Origin: JBBIMS01 sp964531645
Lineage (GTDB): Bacteria; Acidobacteriota; Aminicenantia; JBFLYD01; JBBIMS01
DNA: 64,000 nt
Direction: 5' to 3'
Assembly (NCBI GenBank): GCA_964531645.1
Contig: CAZHEF010000005.1
Coordinates: 10,453 to 74,452, forward strand
The notes below the pieces were generated by a model. It saw only the letters and a list, made by a program, of their open reading frames with translations, was not told the origin of the DNA and did not search any database. The position numbers and the translations under genes were made by a program. Position 1 is the stretch's first letter. Each line of letters begins with the position of its first letter. Shown here piece after piece: positions 8,701 to 17,900 of the stretch.

Positions 8701-9470
8701 AAATAAGGATTGAAACAAAAAGTAAAGACGAAATAAGGGAACTTATGGAAGGATTTAATTCCATGGTAAAGGAATTAAAAGTTAAGCAGGAGGAGCTTAA
8801 AGAAATGGAGAGAAGGCAAGCATGGTCTGAAATGGCTAAAAAAGCTGCTCACGAAATAAAAAACCCTCTGACTCCCATTCTGCTTATGACCGAACACCTT
8901 CTGAAAGTCTTTCGAGAAGACAAGGAAGAATTTGAAAAGAATTTTGAGAAGGGGGTCAATTTTATAATAAATGAGGTAAAGAGATTAAAGAGAATATCTT
9001 CCGAATTCCTCTCTTATGCCCAGGAAAGGCTGATAAGGGAAAGATTTGATTTCAAGAAATTAGCGGAGGAAATCATAGAGCCATTGAGAATTACATTGAA
9101 GGGCAATGTGGATTTTATTATTGTTTCAGATCAGGAGAGCATCTATTTTGATGGAGATATAAAGATGATGGAGACAGTTCTTAGAAACACGATTCTAAAC
9201 GCAATAGAGGCTATAAAAGAAAAGGGGAAGATTGAAATAAGCCTTGTAAAGGAAGATAATTCAATAAAAATTTCAGTTATGGATAGTGGAGAGGGGATTG
9301 CTCCTGAAAATATTTCGAGAATTTTTGAGCCTTATTTTACTACCAAGCCTTCAGGAACCGGCCTCGGGCTTTCCATTGCCAGGAAAATGATAGAAATGCA
9401 CGGAGGGAAAATTTCCATTGAAAGTGGGCTGGGCAGAGGAACAAAGGTTATAATAGAGCTCCCCTTATGA
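5748..9470 (+). CDS. Large NtrY-like sensor histidine kinase
   Basis: A 1240-residue membrane kinase. One N-terminal helix (about 8-28) is followed by an extracytoplasmic region to about 235, a block of roughly seven hydrophobic helices (236-480), a second extracytoplasmic domain (about 500-740), helices near 746 and 778, a third external segment (800-935) and a last helix (938-960). Then come HAMP (about 965-1020), HisKA with phospho-acceptor His1035 in KKAAHEIKNPLTP, and a HATPase domain (N box NAIEAI, DSGEGI, TGLGLSIARK). NtrY proteins are usually about 700-750 residues, so this one is extended. It autophosphorylates on His; no response regulator is adjacent, so the partner is unknown. It overlaps the DUF488 gene by 4 bp. 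Confidence 0.85.
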   Translation: MEGKKKLFNIIFLTFLLLSILSFLSSLAVPQYLSEIYRLNQEKIISNKVKKAKIKFENFVKDLENRERVFLKRLYSSIKRGGLEVSEISEIARSFLREDEGVILINNEGKVDFWFGRVFHPFNNIPKKKIFIVKDMKSYFLSLGSQIKFERGEKRLIFIRNLENKIIEKGVLVQFIDWREEEKGENNFVFKGKFSVVKKNDRIEVSSFFKIPGEGLLAIFSSFSLPETFVKKYGRDFFLLIFYSLVLFFLPLMGISLKKFLKKFRYLIFVIVLLLVRSLFILAKRLIFFKDFKLFKPYLCSISPALEFLNSPLDIFLTVLIIFLVFIILVKGLFPYLEILRENKERFKYLIPVVFLTPLPVIAFQAFIKSLVHNTSRGIFYFLSPFPLFMLFTIFISFLLAFLFIVLLFKTFYLSTSSFWLRFILVLIQIPFSYLLFKKIVSIPLLPSVGFFLICALLSYNFSWVKRGSSILPLLILTSLFLYFSIDHFLFISKRSFIEKDLKNIIFAQERWSEFILRESIKEIDSQAKVIEKFLFLPKKEELAYEIWLKTTAAKLRWPSAIEILDREGEVLASFSLNLPIPESVYTPFTERWWVEEASLPFFDKIKRVRFGYKGILGGREWLGKIIFYISSDYDAIPILYRESPYYSILRGEVFPPSPVMERDFGFAVFDEEGSIMFNPSKIPSALGNDTLKRLEKEDSFWTSIKFPMGLHHIFYFRSADRVFAIFYPVKGIKGYCLEIMEITLISFIYFSILLLLFYFIGVYKPEWLKKITFSTKVRIVFLSLAVLPFIIFSIFSNFFLQRLFIEQMKSKTIGELETAKGIFTQFFNVERENIIPQDLVLWVGSLIARDINIYLDGILIGSSRGEIFLSQYLPYHLDGEIFHEIIHKGSFYYLKKERIGKFVYFTLSSPMKLGEQKYIVSIPLIPEIKESSFIGREFMEFLSIMFFFFALVASIVSQSLYRKIIGPIRILLGAYRDVGKGNLEIRIETKSKDEIRELMEGFNSMVKELKVKQEELKEMERRQAWSEMAKKAAHEIKNPLTPILLMTEHLLKVFREDKEEFEKNFEKGVNFIINEVKRLKRISSEFLSYAQERLIRERFDFKKLAEEIIEPLRITLKGNVDFIIVSDQESIYFDGDIKMMETVLRNTILNAIEAIKEKGKIEISLVKEDNSIKISVMDSGEGIAPENISRIFEPYFTTKPSGTGLGLSIARKMIEMHGGKISIESGLGRGTKVIIELPL

Positions 9471-9871
9471 TGGAAAAAGGGAATATTTACGATATAGGAC
9501 ATTCAACAAGGTCAAAGGAGGTGTTTATTTCAATTCTAAAAAAACGTTCAATTGAGCTGGTTGTGGATGTGAGAAGATTTCCTCGTTCACGGAAATTTCC
9601 TCATTTTGACATGGAAGTAATGAGAGATTACCTTTCAAAAGAAGGAATTGATTATATCTGGATGGGAGAGAAGCTGGGTGGATTCAGAAAGGGCGGATAC
9701 GAAGAATGGAGTAAAACCGCAAGTTTTGCTCAGTGTATTGAAGAACTGGAAAAACTATCTCTAAAAAAGAAAACTGTAATACTTTGTGCAGAGGGTTTTT
9801 ATATGAGATGCCACAGGAGATTCATTCTTGAAAAAATGACAAAATCTGGATGGAAAGTAAAACATCTTTAA
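9467..9871 (+). CDS. DUF488 family protein
   Basis: A 134-residue protein of the DUF488 family. Typical marks are the N-terminal YDIGHSTRSKEVF, the VDVRRFPRSRKFPHF segment and the C-terminal CAEGFYMRCHRRFI with the conserved Cys and Cys-His-Arg. Biochemical function is not established. The ATG overlaps the sensor kinase stop (ATGA), so the two are co-translated. It is the last gene before the rpsP promoter. Confidence 0.85.
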   Translation: MMEKGNIYDIGHSTRSKEVFISILKKRSIELVVDVRRFPRSRKFPHFDMEVMRDYLSKEGIDYIWMGEKLGGFRKGGYEEWSKTASFAQCIEELEKLSLKKKTVILCAEGFYMRCHRRFILEKMTKSGWKVKHL

Positions 9872-9885
9872 TTTTTCATTTGGAT

Positions 9886-9912
9886 TTGACAAGAAGTTAT
9901 TTTTATTATAAA
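9886..9912 (+). promoter_or_regulatory. Promoter of the rpsP-rplS operon
   Basis: TTGACA at 9886-9891 and TATAAA at 9907-9912, with a 15-bp spacer (ATAAAA one base later gives 16). A GAGGAGG ribosome-binding site sits just before the rpsP GTG. It fits the start of a large ribosomal/RNA-processing operon. Confidence 0.6.
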
Positions 9913-9933
9913 AATAAAAGATGAGGAGGCGAA

Positions 9934-10173
9934 GTGTTAAGGATTAGATTGATGCGTTTTGGTGCGAAAAAAAGACCCTTTTACAGAATAGTTGCCATTG
10001 ACTGTAAATCTCCAAGAGAGAGTAGAGCAATTGATTTTTTAGGTTATTACGATCCTAAAAGAGAGCCGGCACTTGTAAAGATAGATAAAGAAAAGGTTCT
10101 TGAATTAATAAAGAAAGGGGCTCAACCCTCACAACCAGTATCAAGACTTTTAAAGAGGGAAAAAATTATCTAA
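9934..10173 (+). CDS. rpsP: 30S ribosomal protein S16
   Basis: S16 helps assemble the 30S subunit. The 79-residue protein starts with LRIRLMRFGAKKRPFYRIVA and contains the DFLGYYDP segment typical of the family. The GTG start is chosen because GAGGAGG lies 5-7 bp upstream. It is the first gene of the conserved rpsP-KH-rimM-trmD-rplS-rnhB order. Confidence 0.97.
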   Translation: MLRIRLMRFGAKKRPFYRIVAIDCKSPRESRAIDFLGYYDPKREPALVKIDKEKVLELIKKGAQPSQPVSRLLKREKII

Positions 10174-10200
10174 AAATAAAATTCTTTGACGGAGGTTAAA

Positions 10201-10440
10201 GTGAGAGAACTTGTTGAAATGATCGCAAAAGCATTGGTTGACCACCCTGAAAGGGTTCATGTTTCCCAGCTTGAGGGAGAACAAACAACCATCCTTGAAC
10301 TCAAGGTGGCTCCCGAAGACTTAGGGAAGGTAATTGGAAAGCAGGGAAGAACTGCAAGGGCGATAAGAACTATCCTTGGCGCTGCAGGAATGAAACAAAG
10401 GAGAAGATTCAATCTGGAGATCCTGGAGAAATCCTCTTAA
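10201..10440 (+). CDS. khpA: KH-domain RNA-binding protein (KhpA/YlqC type)
   Basis: A 79-residue single-KH protein. VREL.EMIAKALVDHPE is the family N-terminus, and the RNA-binding GxxG loop is GKQG in VIGKQGRTARAIRT. KhpA proteins pair with KhpB and influence RNA and cell-elongation control in Gram-positives; the role here is inferred from homology. A TTG at 10186 could add five residues, but GGAGG at 10191-10195 lies 5 bp before the GTG at 10201, so the GTG is preferred. Its position between rpsP and rimM is conserved in many phyla. Confidence 0.9.
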   Translation: MRELVEMIAKALVDHPERVHVSQLEGEQTTILELKVAPEDLGKVIGKQGRTARAIRTILGAAGMKQRRRFNLEILEKSS

Positions 10441-10938
10441 TTGATTAAAATAGGCAAGATTAGAGGACCTTGGGGGAGGGAGGGTGAATTAGAAATTGAT
10501 TGTTATTCTCCCTTCCCCGAGAGGTTCTCAATACTGAAGGAGATTTTTATTGGTTCTAAGACTTACAAAATAGAGAGGGTAAGATATTTTGGAGGAAAGG
10601 TTGTAACAAAAATAAAAAGTGTAAATTCAATAGAAGAAGCTTCGAAGCTTAGTTCAAATGAAATAGAGATTTCAGAAGAAGAGGTTTATTTACTTCCTCA
10701 AGATTATTTTTATTTACATGATCTTAAGGGCTGTCATGTTTTTCTTAAAGATGGAAGAGAGATTGGAGTTGTAGATTATGTGTGGGAAATGGGAGAAAGC
10801 ACTCTTCTCGCGGTATGTGGGGAGAAAGGCGAGATTCTCATCCCATTTGCAAAAAGCATTTGTTATTCAGTGGATATAAGAGACAAAAGAATAAAGATTG
10901 ATCCTCCAGATGGTCTCCTTGAGCTGAATGAGGTTTGA
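10441..10938 (+). CDS. rimM: 16S rRNA processing protein RimM
   Basis: RimM assists maturation of the 30S head domain by binding S19. The 165-residue protein has the N-terminal RimM beta-barrel (IGKIRGPWGREGELEI) and the C-terminal PRC-barrel (YFYLHDLKGCHVF, EILIPFAKSICYSVDI). It starts with TTG directly after the khpA stop. Its end overlaps trmD by 11 bp. Length and order fit the family. Confidence 0.95.
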   Translation: MIKIGKIRGPWGREGELEIDCYSPFPERFSILKEIFIGSKTYKIERVRYFGGKVVTKIKSVNSIEEASKLSSNEIEISEEEVYLLPQDYFYLHDLKGCHVFLKDGREIGVVDYVWEMGESTLLAVCGEKGEILIPFAKSICYSVDIRDKRIKIDPPDGLLELNEV

Positions 10939-11650
10939 TGTAGTTACTATATTCCCTGATTTTTTCAGGGATTTTCTCTCTTTTGGAGTCTTAGGTAGAG
11001 CTTTAAAAAGGGGAATAATTGAAATAAAAATTCATAATTTAAGAGATTACTCAACTGATAAACACAAAAAAGTAGATGATAAACCATATGGAGAAGAAAC
11101 AGGGATGGTTTTAATGCCAGAACCTGTTTTTAATGCTGTTGAAAATGTAAAAATTAAAAATTCTTCTTTGGTTATTCTTCTCTCACCTCAGGGCAAACTC
11201 TTCAACCAGGAAATTGCCTTGAGATTGTCTACATTCTCTCAAATTATTTTGATTTGTGGAAGATATGAAGGAGTAGACGAAAGGATAAGAGAGTATTTAA
11301 TTGACGAAGAAATTTCTATAGGGGACTATGTCCTTTCTGGGGGAGAGATTCCTGCTATGGTAATTATTGATGCTGTATCGAGGCTAATACCAGGGGTAGT
11401 AGGGAAAGAAGAATCTATCAGAAAGGATTCTTTCTTTTCCGAGATCTTGGATTATCCAAGGTACACAAGGCCAAGAAACTTCAGGGGATTTATGGTTCCC
11501 GAGGTTCTTCTTTCCGGAAATCATGAGAAAATAAAAAAATGGCAGGAAGAAAAGGCTATTGAGAACACCCTCAAAAAAAGGCCGGATCTCCTAGGAAAGA
11601 TAAGATTGACAGAAGAGCAAAAAAGTATTATAAAAAAGATTAAGACTTAA
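10928..11650 (+). CDS. trmD: tRNA (guanine37-N1)-methyltransferase
   Basis: TrmD methylates G37 next to the anticodon using SAM and so prevents +1 frameshifting. The 240-residue protein begins MRFDVVTIFPDFF. It carries the SPOUT trefoil-knot motifs CGRYEGVDERI and EISIGDYVLSGGE, and the PRYTRPRNFRG segment. The ATG lies inside the end of rimM (11-bp overlap). Confidence 0.98.
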   Translation: MRFDVVTIFPDFFRDFLSFGVLGRALKRGIIEIKIHNLRDYSTDKHKKVDDKPYGEETGMVLMPEPVFNAVENVKIKNSSLVILLSPQGKLFNQEIALRLSTFSQIILICGRYEGVDERIREYLIDEEISIGDYVLSGGEIPAMVIIDAVSRLIPGVVGKEESIRKDSFFSEILDYPRYTRPRNFRGFMVPEVLLSGNHEKIKKWQEEKAIENTLKKRPDLLGKIRLTEEQKSIIKKIKT

Positions 11651-11676
11651 TATTAAAGTGGATTCAGAGGTAAGAA

Positions 11677-12015
11677 ATGAAGGGAACAAACTTAATTGTT
11701 GAAGAAAAGAGGAGGAATTTTCCTGACTTTAAAGCAGGGGATACAATAAAGGTCTATATAAAAGTTAAAGAAGCTGATAAAGATAGGCTCCAGACCTTCC
11801 AAGGCGTTGTAATTGCCATGAGAGGAAAAGGGAATGGAAAAACATTCACTGTCAGAAAAATCTCTTTTGGAATCGGCGTTGAGAGGATTTTTCCATTTGC
11901 AAGTCCTTCAATTGATAAAATTGAAATTGTCAAAAGGGGAAAAGTCAGAAGGGCAAAACTTTACTACCTAAGAAAGCTCAAGGGCAAAGCCGCAAGATTA
12001 AAAGAGGAAATTTAA
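11677..12015 (+). CDS. rplS: 50S ribosomal protein L19
   Basis: L19 sits at the 30S-50S interface. The 112-residue protein shows the family core (FPDFKAGDTIKVYIKV, RLQTFQGVVIA, GIGVERIFPFASPSIDKIEI) and the basic VKRGKVRRAKLYYLR end. A GAGGTAAG ribosome-binding site precedes the ATG. It lies 26 bp after trmD in the same operon. Confidence 0.98.
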   Translation: MKGTNLIVEEKRRNFPDFKAGDTIKVYIKVKEADKDRLQTFQGVVIAMRGKGNGKTFTVRKISFGIGVERIFPFASPSIDKIEIVKRGKVRRAKLYYLRKLKGKAARLKEEI

Positions 12016-12029
12016 AAAAGGTTTTCAAG

Positions 12030-12620
12030 TTGTCAAATTTCTTATTACAATTGGAGTTTACATTAAAAAGAAGTGGATTTGAAATCATTGCTGGGGTTGA
12101 TGAAGTAGGAAAGGGTGCTCTTTTTGGACCAGTGGTTAGTTGTGCTATAATCATTGAGGAGAAAATAAGTGGAGTAAATGATTCAAAACTTATCGGACAA
12201 AAAAGAAGAGAGACTCTGATGTTAGAGATTTTGGAAAAATCAATTGATGTTGGAATTGGAGTAGCCTCAAATATAGAAATAGATGAGATGAACATAAGAA
12301 ATGCCACCTTTGCAGCAATGAAGAGAGCAATTGATGCGCTCGATATAAAACCTGATTTCGTTCTTGTAGATGGGGATTTTATAGAAGGGCTTGAGATTCC
12401 TCAACTTGGAGTTATAAAGGGAGACAGGCTTGTTTACTCAATTGCATGCGCTTCTATTGTTGCAAAAGTCGTGAGAGATTTTACAATAATGAATTTAGAT
12501 CAGTACTTCCCCAAATACAATTTGAAAATAAACAAAGGTTATGCTACAAATTTTCATAGAAAGATGATAAAATTTTATGGGATTTCCCCATTGCATAGGG
12601 CTAATTTTAGAGGTAGCTGA
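12030..12620 (+). CDS. rnhB: Ribonuclease HII
   Basis: RNase HII cuts RNA in RNA/DNA hybrids and starts removal of single ribonucleotides from DNA. The 196-residue protein has GVDEVGKGALFGPVV with the first catalytic Asp and Glu, FVLVDGD, and SIACASIVAKVVRD with the later acidic residue. The start is TTG, 15 bp after rplS, with no clear ribosome-binding site. The stop overlaps the next gene's ATG by 1 bp (TGATG). Confidence 0.95.
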   Translation: MSNFLLQLEFTLKRSGFEIIAGVDEVGKGALFGPVVSCAIIIEEKISGVNDSKLIGQKRRETLMLEILEKSIDVGIGVASNIEIDEMNIRNATFAAMKRAIDALDIKPDFVLVDGDFIEGLEIPQLGVIKGDRLVYSIACASIVAKVVRDFTIMNLDQYFPKYNLKINKGYATNFHRKMIKFYGISPLHRANFRGS

Positions 12621-14971
12621 TGCTTAACAAGGACAAGATTCTTAAGAGCGCTGAGAAATTTATAAAGGAGGGTAAACTCGACAAAGCAATAGAAGAATAC
12701 AAGAAAATTGTTGACGAAAATCCTTCTGATTGTAGCGCTATAAGTCTTGTAGGAGACCTCTACATTAAAGTTGGCAAGATTAAAGATGGAGTTAGCCAGT
12801 TCATTAAAGTTGCAGATTATTACAGGGCACAAGGTTTTTATGACAAGGCAATCGCAGCATACAACCGAGTATATAAATTGGATCCAACAAACAAAGAAAT
12901 TGCAATGGTCCTCGCTGATCTTTATGAGAAGAGAGGGCTTACATCGCAGGCAAGAGTGTTGTATCTGGAAATTGCTGAAAAATATATGATCGGAGGGAGA
13001 ACAAAGGAAGCTCTTGAGATATATAGAAAAGTTGTGGAGCTGGATAAAGGAAATATAAAGACAAGGACATTGTTGGTAGAATTGTACAAAAAAGAAAAAA
13101 TGATAGATGAAGCTGTAGAGGAGTTAAACGCAATCGGTGAAAGTCTTATAAAGGCAGGCAATGTAAAAGAAGCCTTGGAGTATTTTAACAAAGCTAATGA
13201 ACTAAAACCAAATGACCAAAGAGCAACTAAGAATATTGTCGAACTTTATATTAAAAGCCAGGATTATAGAAAGGCGATTGAAACTATTAAAGAGTATTTA
13301 AAAATATCTCCCAATAACACCTATTTCCTGAAAAGGCTAGCAGAGCTATATTGTGAGTTTGGGGATATAAATGGTTCAGAACAAATTATCTTTAAACTTC
13401 AGCAGATGGAAGAGCATGAAGTTGACCTGCTTAATAAAATAGGAATGCTCTTGAAAGAAAGGGAAGAACTTGACAGAGCCTATAAAATTTTTGAGCCTAC
13501 AATAGATTACTTTATAAAAAAAGGAAGCATTGAAGATGGACTCTCTTTTTTAAGACTAATATGGACTTCTGATTCTTATCATATACCTTCTCTCTTAAAA
13601 GCTTCTGAGATATATAGAGGTGCTGAACAGGTTGCTAATTTAATCCAGGTTCTGAACAAGCTATATGAAACCTATGAACAGAAAGGGATGAAGAATGAGG
13701 CTTTAAAAATATTAAAGGAGCTTGTTACCCTTGCTCCTGATAATTTAAAATACAAAAATGCCATTGCAAGGCTGGAAGGGAAAAAGGTTACCGAAGAGAT
13801 TAAGGGGACAACTGTTGAGGAGGAAGTTGAGAGAAGCGAAGATTTTATTAACTCCAAACTTGCAGAGGTTGAGGTTCTTATTAAGAATAAACTTTATCAG
13901 AAAGCCCAAGAGATTTTAGAAGATTTACTAAAGTATAACCCTGATTCGATCCAGGTAAGAGAAAAAATTATTGACCTTTTCCAGAGGGTAGGAAAGAATG
14001 ATAGAGCTGCTGATGAGGCAATTGCCCTTTCAGAAATATACAAACAGAAGGGAATGATACAGGAATATCAGGAAACATTAGAAATAGTCGCTTCTTTAAA
14101 ACCTGACCATCCAAGACTTATATTTAAAGGAAAAACCCCTGGAGGAAAAGAAGAGATAGTAATTGATATTACTGAGGAATTAACTGGCTTAGAAAGCATC
14201 GAAAAGCCTTTGGATGAATCTTCTTTCGAAGAGATAGTTCCACTGGAAGAAGCCACCGTGAAAGAAGGAATCCCGACTCTTCAGCCAGAAGAATTCTTGG
14301 AGGAGATCGAGCTTATTGAAACAGATTTCTTTAAGGAGGAATTTCAGCCTGCTCCAATAATTACAGAGACGAAATATAAAGATTTGGAAATTCCAAAAGA
14401 AGAAATTTGGAGAGAGTCTCCTTCTATGAGCGAGCCCCCGAGCACAACTTTTTATGACTTAACTTCTATCGCTGAAGAGGAGGCATCCGCTCTCGAGGAA
14501 ATTTTACTGAGCATAGAGAAGAGGACATCAACAACTTCAGAGAGGATGCTGGAAGAAGTTCTTAAAGAGTTTAAGAAAGGAGTAGATGCTCACATAGGTA
14601 AAGAAGATTATGAAACAAGATATAATCTTGGAATAGCCTATAAAGAGATGGGTTTACTCGATGAAGCAATCAATGAATTTTTGATATCTGTCAAAAGCGA
14701 AGACAAAACATTTGAGTCATCTGTTTTGGTTGGTAATTGTTTTGTAGAGAAAGGATTTTTTGACCAGGCAATAGTCTGGTTTAATAAAGCCCTGGAAGTA
14801 AAGGGGAAAAAACCCGAAGATTACATAGCAGTTAAGTATGAATTGGCGTCTATCCACGAAAAAATGCAGAATTGGTCAGAAGCCTTCAGACTGTACAACG
14901 AAATTCAAAAATCTGACCCTACTTACAGAGATGTAAGCCAAAAAATTCTGGTGTTGAAGGGATTTTCATAA
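12620..14971 (+). CDS. Tetratricopeptide repeat protein (783 aa)
   Basis: A soluble protein with no signal peptide. TPR units cover about residues 1-260 (for example KFIKEGKLDKAIEEYKKIV and RTKEALEIYRKVVELDKGN), with more at about 350-500. A Glu/Pro-rich acidic linker (500-640) and a second TPR block (650-783) follow. TPR arrays bind other proteins, so this is probably a scaffold. It overlaps rnhB by 1 bp and is followed after 8 bp by the giant sigma-54 regulator, so the two are probably co-expressed and may interact. No enzymatic motif is visible. Confidence 0.8.
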   Translation: MLNKDKILKSAEKFIKEGKLDKAIEEYKKIVDENPSDCSAISLVGDLYIKVGKIKDGVSQFIKVADYYRAQGFYDKAIAAYNRVYKLDPTNKEIAMVLADLYEKRGLTSQARVLYLEIAEKYMIGGRTKEALEIYRKVVELDKGNIKTRTLLVELYKKEKMIDEAVEELNAIGESLIKAGNVKEALEYFNKANELKPNDQRATKNIVELYIKSQDYRKAIETIKEYLKISPNNTYFLKRLAELYCEFGDINGSEQIIFKLQQMEEHEVDLLNKIGMLLKEREELDRAYKIFEPTIDYFIKKGSIEDGLSFLRLIWTSDSYHIPSLLKASEIYRGAEQVANLIQVLNKLYETYEQKGMKNEALKILKELVTLAPDNLKYKNAIARLEGKKVTEEIKGTTVEEEVERSEDFINSKLAEVEVLIKNKLYQKAQEILEDLLKYNPDSIQVREKIIDLFQRVGKNDRAADEAIALSEIYKQKGMIQEYQETLEIVASLKPDHPRLIFKGKTPGGKEEIVIDITEELTGLESIEKPLDESSFEEIVPLEEATVKEGIPTLQPEEFLEEIELIETDFFKEEFQPAPIITETKYKDLEIPKEEIWRESPSMSEPPSTTFYDLTSIAEEEASALEEILLSIEKRTSTTSERMLEEVLKEFKKGVDAHIGKEDYETRYNLGIAYKEMGLLDEAINEFLISVKSEDKTFESSVLVGNCFVEKGFFDQAIVWFNKALEVKGKKPEDYIAVKYELASIHEKMQNWSEAFRLYNEIQKSDPTYRDVSQKILVLKGFS

Positions 14972-14979
14972 CCTTGTGA

Positions 14980-17900
14980 ATGGAAGATCTTCTAAAAAAT
15001 AGATTTTCAGAGCTCACCCCAATTGAAGAAAGTTTAAGTTATTCAACATTTAAAGGATTCGATAATTTATTTCGAAAAAATGTAATTTTAAAAATTCTAT
15101 TTCCCATAGCTACAAAGGATATAAATTTATTAACTTTATTAGCCCAGCTCTACCACAGAAATATAGTTTCTGCTATTGACCTTATACCTTTACCTGGTGG
15201 ATACTATTGCGTTGTATTTCCTGAATATTCAAAGAATCGTCTTTCCAAGAACGATTTAAAGGAAGGAAACCCTTTGCCCTTTACACTTCAGATCCAGGCT
15301 GTTATCGAGTTCCTTTTTTCCAAGTCTATCGGAATAAGAAATATTAGCTGGAGGAATTTTTCAAAGGATAATGGCACTCTTTACCTAACAGAATTTGAAG
15401 AGAACATTTATAGAATATCCCAGCTTGATGATGAAATAAGAGAAGAAGGTATTGAAAATTTAATTTTTAGACTTCCAAAGTTTATAAAGACTAACTTCAT
15501 AAATGAAAAGGAAATTTTTAATAAAATAATGAAGGAAAATTCTTATCTAATCACTTCCTTTCTGGGATTTGATCTTAGAAGAAAAGAAGACCAGATAATA
15601 GATGGTTTTATCGAGGAGAATGGCTTTTCCTATACAAAAGTTTTGGGAATTTTTGGAAAGGAAGGGCAGGGCAAAAGTACTTTCCTGAAAAATTCCATAG
15701 TAAGAAGCCGATCTATTTCGTCACCAATTATTTTTCTTAATTCCAGTGGAATGGAAGAATTTTCAAATGCCCTTTTTGCGCAGCTTTCCTGGCTATCCCC
15801 TATGAAAAGGATCAATGCTTACAACCTGGAAGGTTTAGATGGAATCGTTAAACTTATTGAAAATCTCTTCTTAGAAAATGGTTATAGTTCCCTCTTGTTT
15901 ATTTATGATGATCTGGATAAAGCAGACTACGAAGTAGTCCAATTCTTTGAGAAAATTTGCAATGCAATAAATGATGCCTATCCTTTTAAATTCATTTTTA
16001 CCTCTGAAAACTATCTTCCCTTCCTAAAGGACTTAAGATCCTATCATTTAAATCTTTCATTCAGTAATTTCAATGAATTTAGAGAGAATATATGGGTGGG
16101 ACACCCCGAACTTGAGGAGTTTATTGAAATTGCATGGAAAAAAAGTGTAGGCAATTTAAATCTTTTCCACTGGATAATTAGAGACCTTGAATTTTGGAAG
16201 AAGGGATTGGACTATAAAGAGAGAGATTGCCTAAAGAAGGACCTTTTAAAAAATTATTCCAAGGAGGAAATAGAACCTCTCCGTTTCATAGCTTGTTTTC
16301 CTAAAGGATTCAATATTTCATGGTTTAAAAACTTTACAAAAAGTGAAATGGATAATTTAACTTTTTTCCTAAATAAAGGACTCTTAGAACAGAAGGGGAC
16401 AAGGCTATTTCTCAAGGAACCATGGCAGAGTATCATTAAGGAAAGCCTACCGATAGAGGAAAAGAAGAGAATTCATGATTTGGGAGCCGAGTTTGATAAG
16501 GAAAATTCCTATTACCACCTTTTTATAGGAGGAAGATATGAAGAGGGGGTGGAGGAGCTTCAAAGATTTCTTGAAGATTTTAAAAATAAAGGACAAATAA
16601 AAGAGGCAATCAATTTAGCAAGATTATTCCAGGAGAATATTGAAAAAATAAATGATTCTTCAAAGAAGTTTAATTTCTATTATTCAATTTCTGAGCTTCA
16701 TTTAAAAATTGGCGATTTTGCAAGCGCTTTCCAATACATTGCTAAATCCTCCCAATTTATAAAACCTTCTTCAGAGGAATGGATGGAGCTTAAAGTTAAA
16801 TTTGTTGAATGCCTTTATGGAATGATGAGATACGGAAAAGCAATTGATGTTCTTAAAAGAAGTATGGAATTTGCAAATATTTACAATCATGAAAAATATG
16901 TAAACGCTTTCAACTATCACCTCTCAAAAAGCTTATGGAAAGTAGGCAAGCATGAGGAGAGTGAGAATATATTGAAAAAACTCGAAATGAGTGGAGACCG
17001 CTTTTATTCGGGCGTTGCAAAAAGAGATAGAGGCTACTATAATTTTTTAAAAGGAGATGTTGGCGGGAAACAGCTAATTGAATCTTCATTAAAGTTGCTG
17101 GATAAGTTCCCTAAAGAGGGGGCAGTTGCTCTAAAATATTTAGGCTGTATTTACATGAAGGAGAAGAGATGGGAAGAATCTTTTAGATCATTCTCCAGGG
17201 CGATAAGAATTTTTGAGAAGGAAAACGATCTCTTCAACCTGGCAGGGCTGTGCTCTGACATAGGAAAATTGTTCTTGGAAAGAGAAGAGCTTCTAAATGC
17301 TGAAACTTGGTTCAAAAAAGCCTTTGAAATTTACTCCAAAATTGATAACCCGAGAGGTGTAACTTTATCTCAATTTAACCTAACAGAGGTTATGATTCCA
17401 TCTGGAAAATGGAAAATTGCTAAGGAAATTCTGCATAGATGTGCTGAAATTGACAAGGGTTCACAGAATTTTTTCTCCTATGCATATGATATAAGTTCTC
17501 TTGGCTACTTAGAATTTCTGACAGGTAATTTTGACCATGCAAAAAAACTGCTTAAGGAGAGTAGTGGAATTTTCGAAACTTATAATGCTACAAAGGAGCT
17601 GATAGATGCAAAACTAAAAGTTACAGAGCTCTTTCTTGAGACAGGTGATTTTAATGGAGCAAAGAAAGTCCTTGATGAAATTGACAGTATGGATTTACCT
17701 GAAGAGCTTATCAGGGAGCTGCTGGGTCATAAGTTGTTAAAGGCTAAATATTTTCTGAAAAAGAAAGAAGTGGAAAAATCAGAAAAAATCGTATCAGAAA
17801 TAATCGATAAGGCTGCTCAATGCGAGCTTAAAACAATATTAGGAAATGCCCTTCTTCTTAAAGCCTTGATGTCGAAAGAGAAAGAAAGAGATGAATCTAT

